Source: Fen-1362 sp049516395
Lineage (GTDB): Bacteria > Planctomycetota > Phycisphaerae > Sedimentisphaerales > Anaerobacaceae
Reading direction: 5' to 3'
DNA length: 64,000 bases
Assembly (NCBI GenBank): GCA_049516395.1
Contig: JBEKTD010000004.1
Coordinates: 186,001 to 250,000 of the forward strand
Below the pieces are notes generated by a model, which saw only the letters and a program-made list of their open reading frames with translations, made no database searches and had not been told where the DNA came from. Position 1 is the first letter of the stretch. Each line of letters opens with the position of its first letter. Below are positions 8,198 to 15,785 of this stretch, piece by piece. A program made the position numbers and the translations under genes.

Positions 8198-9256
8198 TTA
8201 CTTGCCGCCTTCCTGGGTAAAGTTAATGGTCCTTGTCGGATAAGGAATTACTATGCCTTCCTTTGAATATCGCTGATTAAGACGTTTGATAAACTCGTGC
8301 CTGATAAGATACTGGTCAAAGTATTCCTTTCCCATAAGGGTGACAGTGAACTGTATGCCTGAATCGCCGAAGGTGTTGTAGCGAATAAAGGGGTCAAATT
8401 CTGGCACTCCACCTTGGACTTCGCGCATAACTTCCTTTGCCACTTCACAGGTAACCTGTTCGACATGCTTCAAATCACTGTTATAATGCACGCCTACATT
8501 AACGAAGATAATCAAATTTTTATCGGGAAGGTAATAATTTGTTACGTTTGTCTGTGTCAATTTCGAATTAGGAATGAGTATAGTGTTATTGTCCAGCATT
8601 TTGACCTTGGTGGTTCGCCAGTTAACGTCAATGACATAACCCTCTTCGCCGCCAGAGTCCAGTTTTATGTAGTCGCCGACGCGGACGATGCGGTTTGTAA
8701 TAATATGAAACCCGGCGAACAGATTTGAGAGCGTATCCTGAAGGGCAAGGGCGACCGCCAGGCCGCCGACGCCTAATGTCGCGAGGATAGGGGTTATAGA
8801 TATGCCGAGGGCGTTTAGAATCACGAGGAACCCGATTGCGAAGATAATTATCCGGCTGACGGTCCGCGTCAAAGTTGCGCCGGGCAGGGTCGGGCCCAGC
8901 TTGTTCGAGTAATGGGTTATTACGCCTGACGATATATTTGCCGCAACAAGCGTTGCTGAAAACAAACCGAGAGCAAGCATTACCTTGCCGGCGGTTTGCA
9001 CCACGTTTTCGGGAAGTTCATGAAAGTGCAGGGCAATATATATGCCCAGCATCAGGAACCATATAACAAACGGCCCTTTTATCGCGGATATAATTACATC
9101 GTCGAGGTCGTGTTTTGTTTGTTGTGCCCATTTTGTCAAACGCCTGAAAAGCAGCGCCCTGAGCAGGAGCCCGAAACACAAAACAAGCAGAATAACCCCG
9201 ACAGACAATACCAGTTTAACGCCGATTTTAACAAACATTTCATTGCTACCACTCAT
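8198..9256 (-). CDS. MscS-family mechanosensitive channel
   Basis: The 352 residues are about the length of small-conductance mechanosensitive channels, which open in the inner membrane on hypo-osmotic shock. Three to four membrane segments occupy residues 8-30, 60-80, 90-110 and 130-155. The pore-lining TM3 region (ITPILATLGVGGLAVALALQ) is followed by the family signature NLFAGFHIITNRIVRVGDYI and by the beta domain (EEGYVIDVNWRTTKVKMLDN, IPNSKL). The C-terminal cytoplasmic part matches MscS. A Shine-Dalgarno GAAGGGC lies before ATG, and a TTGCAT/TACAAT promoter lies at 9292-9319. Confidence 0.93.
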   Translation of the reverse strand: MSGSNEMFVKIGVKLVLSVGVILLVLCFGLLLRALLFRRLTKWAQQTKHDLDDVIISAIKGPFVIWFLMLGIYIALHFHELPENVVQTAGKVMLALGLFSATLVAANISSGVITHYSNKLGPTLPGATLTRTVSRIIIFAIGFLVILNALGISITPILATLGVGGLAVALALQDTLSNLFAGFHIITNRIVRVGDYIKLDSGGEEGYVIDVNWRTTKVKMLDNNTILIPNSKLTQTNVTNYYLPDKNLIIFVNVGVHYNSDLKHVEQVTCEVAKEVMREVQGGVPEFDPFIRYNTFGDSGIQFTVTLMGKEYFDQYLIRHEFIKRLNQRYSKEGIVIPYPTRTINFTQEGGK

Positions 9257-9291
9257 AAAGCCCTTCGCTTTCTCTAATAATGGCGCTATCT

Positions 9292-9319
9292 ATTGTACCG
9301 GAGCGGACGGCAGATGCAA
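9292..9319 (-). promoter_or_regulatory. Promoter of the MscS-type gene
   Basis: TTGCAT (9314-9319) and TACAAT (9292-9297) on the minus strand, 16 bases apart, about 36 bases before the start codon. Confidence 0.5.
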
Positions 9320-9483
9320 GGGGGAAGGGAAGCACCGATTTCGGATTGTAGATTGCGGATTGGCGATTTGGGGATGCGGAAACCGCTTTACGGCGGGTAT
9401 TCAGACGCTTGAAAACGGTATTTAAAAGGGTATAATGAAGGGAGCTTTGGCGGGGAAGGGACAAGGCAATAGAGGAGAGCATA

Positions 9484-10703
9484 ATGGGCCATATTCAGAG
9501 AGGCGGCTGTCGGGAGGCGACGGATTGATAATACCAGCGCACGTTGATGTTCCGCAGGACCGAATTCCGGTTGTGAACTGGCTGATAATCGCAGGGGCAA
9601 TCGCGGTATTTATCCTTTAAACGGTAAGTGTCCAGGAGCGCAAGGCCCAACTGCCCGCCATGGAAAAAAAGTATGAGAATGTATCAGTCGAGGACATGGC
9701 CAAAGATTTCGGGGTGAAGGATGCGCAGCTTAAGGAGATTGAAAAAAAGGTAGAAAAACTCACCAGAAGTATTGATGATGCGTCTCCCTTTGAGAAGGCC
9801 GGCGAGCGGGAACATTTCGAAGAGATGCTCATCAAGAAATCGATACTCCAGCAGTATTATGTGTTGGGGGAAATAAGGCCGTATATTTTGGACGGATTCG
9901 CATTAAAAGGATTGTTCGGGTACATGTGGCTGCACGGGGGCATTATACACCTTCTGGGCAATATGCTTTTTTTGTGGATATTCGGTAATGTCGTTTGCGC
10001 AAAAATAGGCAATCTTCGTTATATACCGGCCTACATAGGCCTGGGTCTTGTTGCGGGAATTTCTCACCTCGTATTTGCGGGCGGCAGCTCGCTTGGGGCC
10101 AGCGGTGCGATAAACGGCATCGTAGGAATGTTTCTGGTGCTCTTTCCTCAAAATGAAATAACATGCTATTGGGTCTTCTTCCCTTACATAAGACAATTCA
10201 ACGTAAGCAGCGCGTGGATGATATTATTCTGGCTGGCGTTCGATATTTTGGGAGCGATGCTGGGTGGGGACGGGGTGGCGTATTTCGCGCACCTCGGAGG
10301 TTTTGCAGGCGGCGTTGTTTTGGCGATTTTAATGCTGAAATTCAGGATGCTGACAATGGAACGATATGAGAAATCGCTTTTGCAGGTAATCGAGGAATAC
10401 AGGCATCCGTCAGCAATTGAGGAACCCTCAGCGGGATATTATAATTATCTAAACGCGACGGCAAACCTGCAGCAGGAGCTGCCGCTGGTTCCCATATCGC
10501 CGATTCCATTTGAGCCCAAGACCGTATCAATCGACCCTGTTGAGAAGCCGGAAAAGATACCGTTAGGGCCGCAAATTCCCAAGGACGAATTTATACGGTT
10601 TGCCTGTTCGTGCGGCAAGCGACTCAAGATGCCGGCAAAATACGCGGGCAAGACGGGTAAATGCCCGCAATGCAGCACTCGATTGAAAATACCGGAGAAG
10701 TAA
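9484..10703 (+). pseudogene. Rhomboid-family intramembrane serine protease, interrupted by an in-frame stop
   Basis: The frame reading IIPAHVDVPQDRIPVVNWL (from about 9529) through the first membrane helix IAGAIAVFIL meets TAA at 9618-9620 and continues in the same frame to 10703 with the rest of a rhomboid. CAA (Gln) to TAA would explain it. The only good ribosome site (GAGGAGAG before ATG 9484) starts a different frame that ends after 14 codons, while the correct frame there reads GPYSERRLSGGDG, so one base may also be missing near the start. Later parts look intact: HGGIIHLLGNMLFLWIFGN, catalytic Ser in GASGAINGIVGMF, catalytic His in AHLGGFAGG, and a C-terminal zinc ribbon (CSCGKRLKMPAKYAGKTGKC-type, CxC...CxxC). 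An internal start at 9660 would lack TM1. Confidence 0.8.
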
Positions 10704-11109
10704 CCGCGAGACTGGACCCCAGATAACGACATTCCAGGGTCTGCGCTTCGAGAGGGCAGGCGGGGGGATGAGGAGGAATCAATTTCGGATTGCGGATTGC
10801 GGATTGTAGATTGCAGATTTGGGAGACGGATAAACTTCGGTTTTTAAGCGATCCGGCTTCGTTTTCAACTACCCGGCTTTGTTAAGAAACTACGCCGAGA
10901 TAAACGCCGAGGTCTTCGTCCTTCGCCCTGAGGGGCTACGGAGGACAGGTCGCTCTTTCGACTTAGCTTCCCTCGACCATGCTCAGGACAGGCAGGATTG
11001 GTGCGCTACGAGAAACTGGGCCCCGGGTAACGGCGTTCCGGGATCTGCGCTACGCTTCGAGGGTCTTCGCCCGCCAAAATGACCGGCGGGTAAACTACGC
11101 TACGAGAAA
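10704..11109. repeat. Intergenic mosaic of dispersed repeats
   Basis: There is no protein gene. Two imperfect copies of one element occur: ACTGGACCCCAGATAACGAC (from 10712) and ACTGGGCCCCGGGTAACGGC (from 11015), each continuing into a TTCC(A/G)GG(G/A)TCTGCGCT half that pairs with its beginning. Between them lie a GCGGATTG tandem (10784-10820) and CCTTCG...GCTCAGGACAGGC units (10917-10994). Similar pieces occur elsewhere in the window. Confidence 0.55.
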
Positions 11110-12036
11110 TCAGTTCTTTTCGGCCAGGGTATCATCAAATTTACTACGATTGTCGTCCCACCATTTTTTGGCCTGGTCGTAGGTGTCGAATTTCTGCGAG
11201 ATGAGAAAATTAATCTCGGATTTGACTTCGTCGTGGAAATCGGGATTGGTATCTTTGAGGCCTATAATGAGAATATCCATAGCGGCAGGACTGGAGGCGT
11301 CAACGAGTGAAGAGACAGTGTCCTCTTTGACGTCCTCGTACTGGCTGGTGATGCCTGCCTTGAGGACGGACATGCGAACAGCAGGTTGTTTATGGCCTGC
11401 GACCTGAATTGCATGAGTCCTGACTTCCTCGCTCGAATCGGCAATGGCTGTAAGGAGAACATTTTCCACGGCGGGGTCTGTTATGGCGGTGCAGGCCTGG
11501 ATTGCGCTTTGGCGGACTTCCAGCTCGCTGTCTTTAAGCGCCTTGGCGGCAACGTAAACGACGTTCGGGTCATCGAGATTTTTCATCGCGAGTATTCCCA
11601 TAGCGGCCTTGCGAACCTTGACATCGTTATCATCGAGGACCTTATAAACCATGAGCGCTTCTGTTCCGGGGTGCTCGTCGGCATACTTTGTTATAAAGGC
11701 GATTTTTTCTTCAGCGATGTGCATTGATTCATAAGGTTGAAAATTAATGGGCTCTGGCAGAGTGACTTCTTTGGCGGGCTCTTTGGCAACAGCGGCTGTT
11801 TTATTCTCCGCAATGGGTTTAACTGGCGAGGCGACTGTATTTTGATTAACTTCAGCAGCCGGCCGAATCTGGGTTTCGCGATTAGGCGTCTTCTTCTCAC
11901 TCGATGCCGACGAGGGAGGCGGTGAGGACGATTTACCCTGTTTTCTCGGACAGCCGACGGCGAAAATCACCACCAACGCGAACATTAACATCAACCCTGT
12001 TTTAACAGCCATTTCAAAATTGAATATACGGTTCAT
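11110..12036 (-). CDS. HEAT-repeat lipoprotein
   Basis: A 308-residue exported protein. A hydrophobic N-terminus ends in the lipobox IFAVGC (Cys about residue 29), followed by a low-complexity Ser/Pro/Lys linker to about residue 95. Then come tandem helical repeats of about 31 residues typical of HEAT or PBS-lyase-like repeats (DDNDVKVRKAAMGILAM, KDSELEVRQSAIQACTAI, ADSSEEVRTHAIQVAG, YEDVKEDTVSSLVDA). Such repeats form a protein-binding solenoid. Partner and process are unknown, and it stands alone between repeat-rich gaps. Confidence 0.85.
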   Translation of the reverse strand: MNRIFNFEMAVKTGLMLMFALVVIFAVGCPRKQGKSSSPPPSSASSEKKTPNRETQIRPAAEVNQNTVASPVKPIAENKTAAVAKEPAKEVTLPEPINFQPYESMHIAEEKIAFITKYADEHPGTEALMVYKVLDDNDVKVRKAAMGILAMKNLDDPNVVYVAAKALKDSELEVRQSAIQACTAITDPAVENVLLTAIADSSEEVRTHAIQVAGHKQPAVRMSVLKAGITSQYEDVKEDTVSSLVDASSPAAMDILIIGLKDTNPDFHDEVKSEINFLISQKFDTYDQAKKWWDDNRSKFDDTLAEKN

Positions 12037-12417
12037 ATTTTATATTCCTCAAAAAAAGTTTAGCCACCCGCCTTGCCGCATAATGGCGGGCGAGGTCTCG
12101 CTATGGGCGGACGGAGATATTATAGCCGCCCGGCTCCGTTGTGCAACTTCCGACTTCGCTAAAGCTACGCCGGACAGGTCGCCGAGGCAAGCCCTTCGAC
12201 TTCGCTCAGGACAAACAGTTTTCGGTTATCGGGATCAAATCTTGACAGGGTACGCCGTTGAGCAGACAATGGATGGTAAACTTTGGTTGTTTTGGTAGAG
12301 AGGTCAATGGAAAATAAAATAAAAAATATTCACATAGTTTACCGCCGGGAAAAGAAAAAAGGGACGGTTCTAATTAATTTCATTTAACAGTGGTCCAGAC
12401 AAAGGGGTAAGGTCATT
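12037..12417. repeat. Intergenic repeats plus a degenerate copy of the lipid-kinase 5' end
   Basis: 12145-12215 carries repeat fragments (ACTTCCGACTTCGCTAAAGC, CCCTTCGACTTCGCTCAGGA). At 12309-12338 the sequence ATGGAAAATAAAATAAAAAA and the bases after it match the first 30 bases of the lipid-kinase gene at 12854 at about 26 positions, then diverge. The 27-codon frame that results is unlikely to be a protein. A frame at 12020-12298 is a translation of the repeats. Confidence 0.5.
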
Positions 12418-12774
12418 ATGAATATTTCTAACCTCATTATTTATTTTATCGTCGGCGGATTGTTTACAACCATTATCGTGGTACTTGAAGAAAACGGCCA
12501 AAGGACGCTTTCCGAGCTCGCTACCCTTATCCCAGTATTTACTCTTGTAGCATATTTTTTTATAGGTCAGACTAAAGGCGGTATAGCGGTCGGCCAGCAT
12601 GCTAAATTTGTTTTAGTCGGTACACTCATATCGTGGGTACCATATATGCTTTTAGTCGCATATCTTTCGCCGAGGATTGGCCCGAACAAGGCGATTCTTG
12701 CCGGACTTGCCACATTTTTTGTGCTTGCGTTAATCTATATTGTGGCAGCAAACCGTTTTGGATTTTTTAAATAA
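12418..12774 (+). CDS. Small four-helix membrane protein, GlpM/DUF3147-like
   Basis: 118 residues with four hydrophobic segments (about 5-24, 33-50, 60-82 and 88-112). The pattern LIPVFTLVAYFFIGQTKGG followed by a third helix with WVPYMLLVAYL resembles GlpM and related DUF3147 inner-membrane proteins, whose function is poorly defined. The start is supported by GGGGTAAGG upstream. It precedes the lipid kinase by 79 bases, with a GC-rich hairpin in between, so the two may be loosely co-transcribed. Confidence 0.65.
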   Translation: MNISNLIIYFIVGGLFTTIIVVLEENGQRTLSELATLIPVFTLVAYFFIGQTKGGIAVGQHAKFVLVGTLISWVPYMLLVAYLSPRIGPNKAILAGLATFFVLALIYIVAANRFGFFK

Positions 12775-12793
12775 AAGGTGGGTTGGGGCGGCC

Positions 12794-12826
12794 CGGGGCA
12801 ATTTCAGGAGCACCGGACCTGCCCCG
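12794..12826 (+). other. GC-rich hairpin between the membrane protein and the lipid kinase
   Basis: CGGGGCA (12794-12800) pairs with TGCCCCG (12820-12826) around a 19-base loop that itself contains GG/CC pairs. There is no U-tract, so it is not a standard terminator; it could modulate expression of the downstream kinase or be repeat-derived. Confidence 0.45.
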
Positions 12827-12853
12827 AAAATATTGGCAGAAAAGATAATCGGT

Positions 12854-13771
12854 ATGGAAAAGAAAATAAAAAACATTCGCATCATTATTAATCCCGCCGC
12901 AGGAATTGGTGAATCTATCTTGCCCGTTATCAATTCGTGTATGAAAGAAGCGGGGATTAAGTGGGAGGCATCAATTACCCACGAGGCGGGCGATGCGATA
13001 CGTTTTGCAAAGGATGCCATCAAAGAAGGAATCGATGCCCTCGCAGTTTACGGCGGGGACGGCACAGTAATGGAAGCAATCAGCGGGCTGATTGGGTCGG
13101 AGATTCCTTTGGTTATTTTGCCGGGAGGGTCGGCGAATGTGATGGCCACTGAACTTGGGATACCCAATGACCTTAAAGAGGCATGTGAGCTGCTGGGCCG
13201 CGGCCTGTTAGAGACGAAAATGATTGACGTGGGGCAGTTCGATAAGCGCTATTTTATTGCAAGGATAAGCATTGGTTTTGAGGCGGATGTCGTCAAAGGC
13301 GCGGACCGCGAGACCAAAAATAAGATTGGCATCTTCGCGTATTTTCTTTCAGCGGTCGCGGCATTAAAGAAAACAAAAAAAGCCGTCTATCATCTGAAAA
13401 TCGACGGACAAGAGCATGAAGTTAAAGGTTTAGCATGTTTTATTACCAATACGGGAAATCTCGGGTTTAGTAAAATATCTTTCGATAAGCATATAGACGT
13501 CAGCGATGGGCTATTAGATGTTGTTGTCGTGCGAAAAGCGAACCTCAGTATGTTTAAGCTTATGGTTGTTACCTGGCTTAAACGGGAACGGCCAGACAAT
13601 TTGGAATTAGTGGAGCACTGGCAAGGCAAAGATATCAGCGTTTCTTCAAGCCCTAAACAAGCGGCTCAATGCGATGGCGAGGTATTAGAAAAAGCGCCTC
13701 TTCATATCAAGGTCATTCCAGGGGCAATCAAGGTTTTGGTTCCTAAAAAAACGGGGAAAGGTTCGGATTAA
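12854..13771 (+). CDS. Diacylglycerol/lipid kinase family protein (YegS/DgkB-like)
   Basis: Starting at ATG 12854 the protein is 305 residues, the usual size of the DAGK-catalytic family, which phosphorylates diacylglycerol or related lipids with ATP at the membrane face. It shows the N-terminal INPAAGIGES nucleotide loop (residues 11-20), the hallmark GGDGTVMEAISGL (near 64-76), LPGGSANVMATELGIP (near 85-100), and the C-terminal DG...LDVVVV and SPKQAAQCDGEVLE segments. The frame is open upstream into the preceding gene, but family N-termini begin with the IRIIINPAAG strand. A second, degenerate copy of its first 30 bases lies at 12309. Confidence 0.87.
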   Translation: MEKKIKNIRIIINPAAGIGESILPVINSCMKEAGIKWEASITHEAGDAIRFAKDAIKEGIDALAVYGGDGTVMEAISGLIGSEIPLVILPGGSANVMATELGIPNDLKEACELLGRGLLETKMIDVGQFDKRYFIARISIGFEADVVKGADRETKNKIGIFAYFLSAVAALKKTKKAVYHLKIDGQEHEVKGLACFITNTGNLGFSKISFDKHIDVSDGLLDVVVVRKANLSMFKLMVVTWLKRERPDNLELVEHWQGKDISVSSSPKQAAQCDGEVLEKAPLHIKVIPGAIKVLVPKKTGKGSD

Positions 13772-13892
13772 ATAATTGTCGAATGCCGATTGTCGATTTT
13801 AAAATGGGTCCCCGGCAGAAGACCAATGAAGCTAACCCCGAGGACTGGCAGGCGGACGAGGAAGTATGTGCTACGATACGTTTAGTCTGGCG

Positions 13893-15269
13893 TCAGTCGC
13901 GTGACGATAATTTTGCGCCGGTGAGCATTTCGAGTTTTTCGGGTTTGAGGCGTTTTAGATTTACGAGCTGGTTTTGGCCTAACTGGGCTTTGATTATGAC
14001 GTTGTTGGCGGTGTATTTTTCGCTGATGATGGTAGTGTAAGCGTGCATGAAGCTCTGGATTTTGCCGTTTGCCTGGCTTGTGGTAACTTTGACGGTGATG
14101 ACGCCGCCGTGGTATTTATCGATGACGGCTTCGAGCAGATTTTTAAGGCCGTAGCCGGTTTTGGCGGAGACGGCGATGGCGTCGGGGTAAAGCGTCTGGA
14201 GCGTTTCCATTGTATTGATGCCGCTGACGACGTCGATTTTATTGAGGACGAGAAGTATTTGTTTTTCACCGCAGCCGATGTCGGCGAGGACTTTGTTGAC
14301 TGATTCGATTTGTTTTGCGGCGTCGGGGTTCGAGACATCGACAACGTGCAGGAGAAGGTCAGCGGTGATTGCTTCTTCAAGGGTTGCTTTGAAGGCCTCG
14401 ACGAGCTGGTGCGGGAGGTTGCGAATGAAGCCGACGGTATCACTGAGGAGGACTTCGGAACCGCCTTCGAGCTGCCATTTTCTTGTGCGGGTATCGAGGG
14501 TCGCGAAGAGGCGGTCTTCGACGTAGGCGTCGGCATCGGTGAGTGCGTTGAGGAGCGTGCTTTTGCCGACGTTGGTGTAACCTATGAGACAAATCTGGAA
14601 TGCGCCTTTTCTGCTGTCGATTTCGCGGACGCGGCGTTTGTCGATATCTTCGAGCTCGCGTTTGAGGTCGGTGATGCGTTTGTTTACGAGCCGCCTGTCG
14701 GTTTCGAGCTGTTGTTCGCCGGGGCCGCGAGTGCCGATGCCGCCGACCGCTCCTGCGGTGGTGGCACCGCCTGCGCCGGCGACTGAATCTAAGTGGCTCC
14801 ACATACGGGCGAGACGCGGATAGGTGTATTCGAGCTGGGCGAGCTCGACCTGGAGTTTGGCCTGGGCGGTTTTTGCGCCGGTGGCGAAGATGTCGAGAAT
14901 CAATTCGCTGCGGTCGATGACTTTGGCGGGGACAATCGCTTCAAGCTCCCTGATTTGGCGTGGGAGGAGGTCGTTATCGAATATGATTAGGTCTGCGTTG
15001 AATCGCTTGACACGCTGGGCGAGCTGTTCGACCTTGCCTTTGCCGATGTACAGGGGGGGATTAATTTTATGGATTTTCTGCTGGAAGCGGTCAACGACGA
15101 TAGCTCCGGCGCTTTCAGCCAAGGCGGTAAGCTCTTTGAGGTCATCGTTGTCTCTCTGGTGTTGCAGTATGGCCGCGACTAATATGGCCCGCTCTTTGCG
15201 AACGCCTATGGTCTCACGCATTTTGTCCATTTGCCGGTTATCTCCAAAATAACCCGCCCAAGTTACCAT
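13893..15269 (-). CDS. hflX: Ribosome-associated GTPase HflX
   Basis: HflX binds the 50S subunit and rescues or splits stalled 70S ribosomes using GTP. Its 458 residues contain the N-terminal HflX domain (ALAESAGAIVVDR, NPPLYIGKGKVEQL, IIFDNDLLPRQIREL), the Gly-rich linker GGIGTRGPGEQQLETDRR near 180, and a G domain: GYTNVGKSTLLNAL (G1, near 228), DTVGFIRNLPHQLVEAF (G3) and LNKIDV (G4). A later start at Met14 (MDKMRETIGVRKERA) is equally possible. It is monocistronic, with repeat elements upstream. Confidence 0.95.
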   Translation of the reverse strand: MVTWAGYFGDNRQMDKMRETIGVRKERAILVAAILQHQRDNDDLKELTALAESAGAIVVDRFQQKIHKINPPLYIGKGKVEQLAQRVKRFNADLIIFDNDLLPRQIRELEAIVPAKVIDRSELILDIFATGAKTAQAKLQVELAQLEYTYPRLARMWSHLDSVAGAGGATTAGAVGGIGTRGPGEQQLETDRRLVNKRITDLKRELEDIDKRRVREIDSRKGAFQICLIGYTNVGKSTLLNALTDADAYVEDRLFATLDTRTRKWQLEGGSEVLLSDTVGFIRNLPHQLVEAFKATLEEAITADLLLHVVDVSNPDAAKQIESVNKVLADIGCGEKQILLVLNKIDVVSGINTMETLQTLYPDAIAVSAKTGYGLKNLLEAVIDKYHGGVITVKVTTSQANGKIQSFMHAYTTIISEKYTANNVIIKAQLGQNQLVNLKRLKPEKLEMLTGAKLSSRD

Positions 15270-15335
15270 ATCTGCTTTGATTCTTCAATAAAAGAAGGGG
15301 TGGGCGGTTTTTTAAAAACCTTACATCGAGAGTTT

Positions 15336-15414
15336 GAGATTGCTTCGCTTCGCTCGCAATGACACAGGAACACGTTTTTTGTCATTGCGAGGAGCGAAGC
15401 GGCGAAGCAATCTC
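15336..15414. repeat. Inverted CATTGCGAGGAGCGAAGC repeat pair
   Basis: The left arm (15336-15363) runs from GAGATTGCTTCGC to CGCAATGAC; the right arm (15381-15414) runs from GTCATTGCGAGG to GCAATCTC and is its near-perfect reverse complement with a few extra bases. Together they make a long hairpin of the CATTGCGAGGAGCGAAGC family, which I recall as widespread in bacterial intergenic regions. A fragment also occurs near 8170. Confidence 0.8.
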
Positions 15415-15469
15415 GACTTTTTCAACAGCCCAATAGACGGATAATATGATTTTTTTCGAGATTTTTGGC

Positions 15470-15498
15470 TTGCAAAGGGCGGGCAGGGGGGATATATT
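15470..15498 (+). promoter_or_regulatory. Promoter of rpsU
   Basis: TTGCAA (15470-15475) and TATATT (15493-15498) with a 17-base spacer, 78 bases upstream of the S21 start codon. Confidence 0.6.
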
Positions 15499-15575
15499 AT
15501 CAGTGGAACAATTTGGTTAAAATTAAGTTTATTAAACCTTTCAAGTCAGGTTGGCATAAGGGGTGTTTTTGTATT

Positions 15576-15779
15576 ATGTTGAAAGTTAAGGCAAGAACAG
15601 GCGAATCGGTCCAGCAAATGATGAGGCGGTTCAAGAAGTTGTGTGAAAAAGAGGGGTTGATACGGGATATGAAGCGTAATGCTTATTATGAGAAGCCCTC
15701 TGAGCGTAACCGCCGACGGATTCGCAAAGCACAGCGGATACTGCTGCCCTTTACGCCCCGCCCCAGACCAACAGCTTAG
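15576..15779 (+). CDS. rpsU: 30S ribosomal protein S21
   Basis: A 67-residue basic protein of the small ribosomal subunit, with the family hallmarks MLKVKARTGESVQQMMRRFK at the start and YYEKPSERNRRR in the middle, ending in a Pro/Arg-rich tail. The frame is open 37 codons further upstream, but ATG 15576 gives the correct family N-terminus and has AAGGGGTG at the proper distance. It converges with the membrane gene at 15786, six bases away. Confidence 0.93.
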   Translation: MLKVKARTGESVQQMMRRFKKLCEKEGLIRDMKRNAYYEKPSERNRRRIRKAQRILLPFTPRPRPTA

Positions 15780-15785
15780 TCGGAA

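Noticed and set aside
9435..9620. A 61-codon stand-alone gene before the rhomboid
   Set aside because: Its second half is the first membrane segment of the rhomboid in the same frame, so it is the severed N-terminus, not a separate gene.
12020..12298. A 92-codon plus frame
   Set aside because: Its middle is a translation of the CCTTCGACTTCGCTCAGGACA repeat, and it overlaps the start of the HEAT lipoprotein gene.
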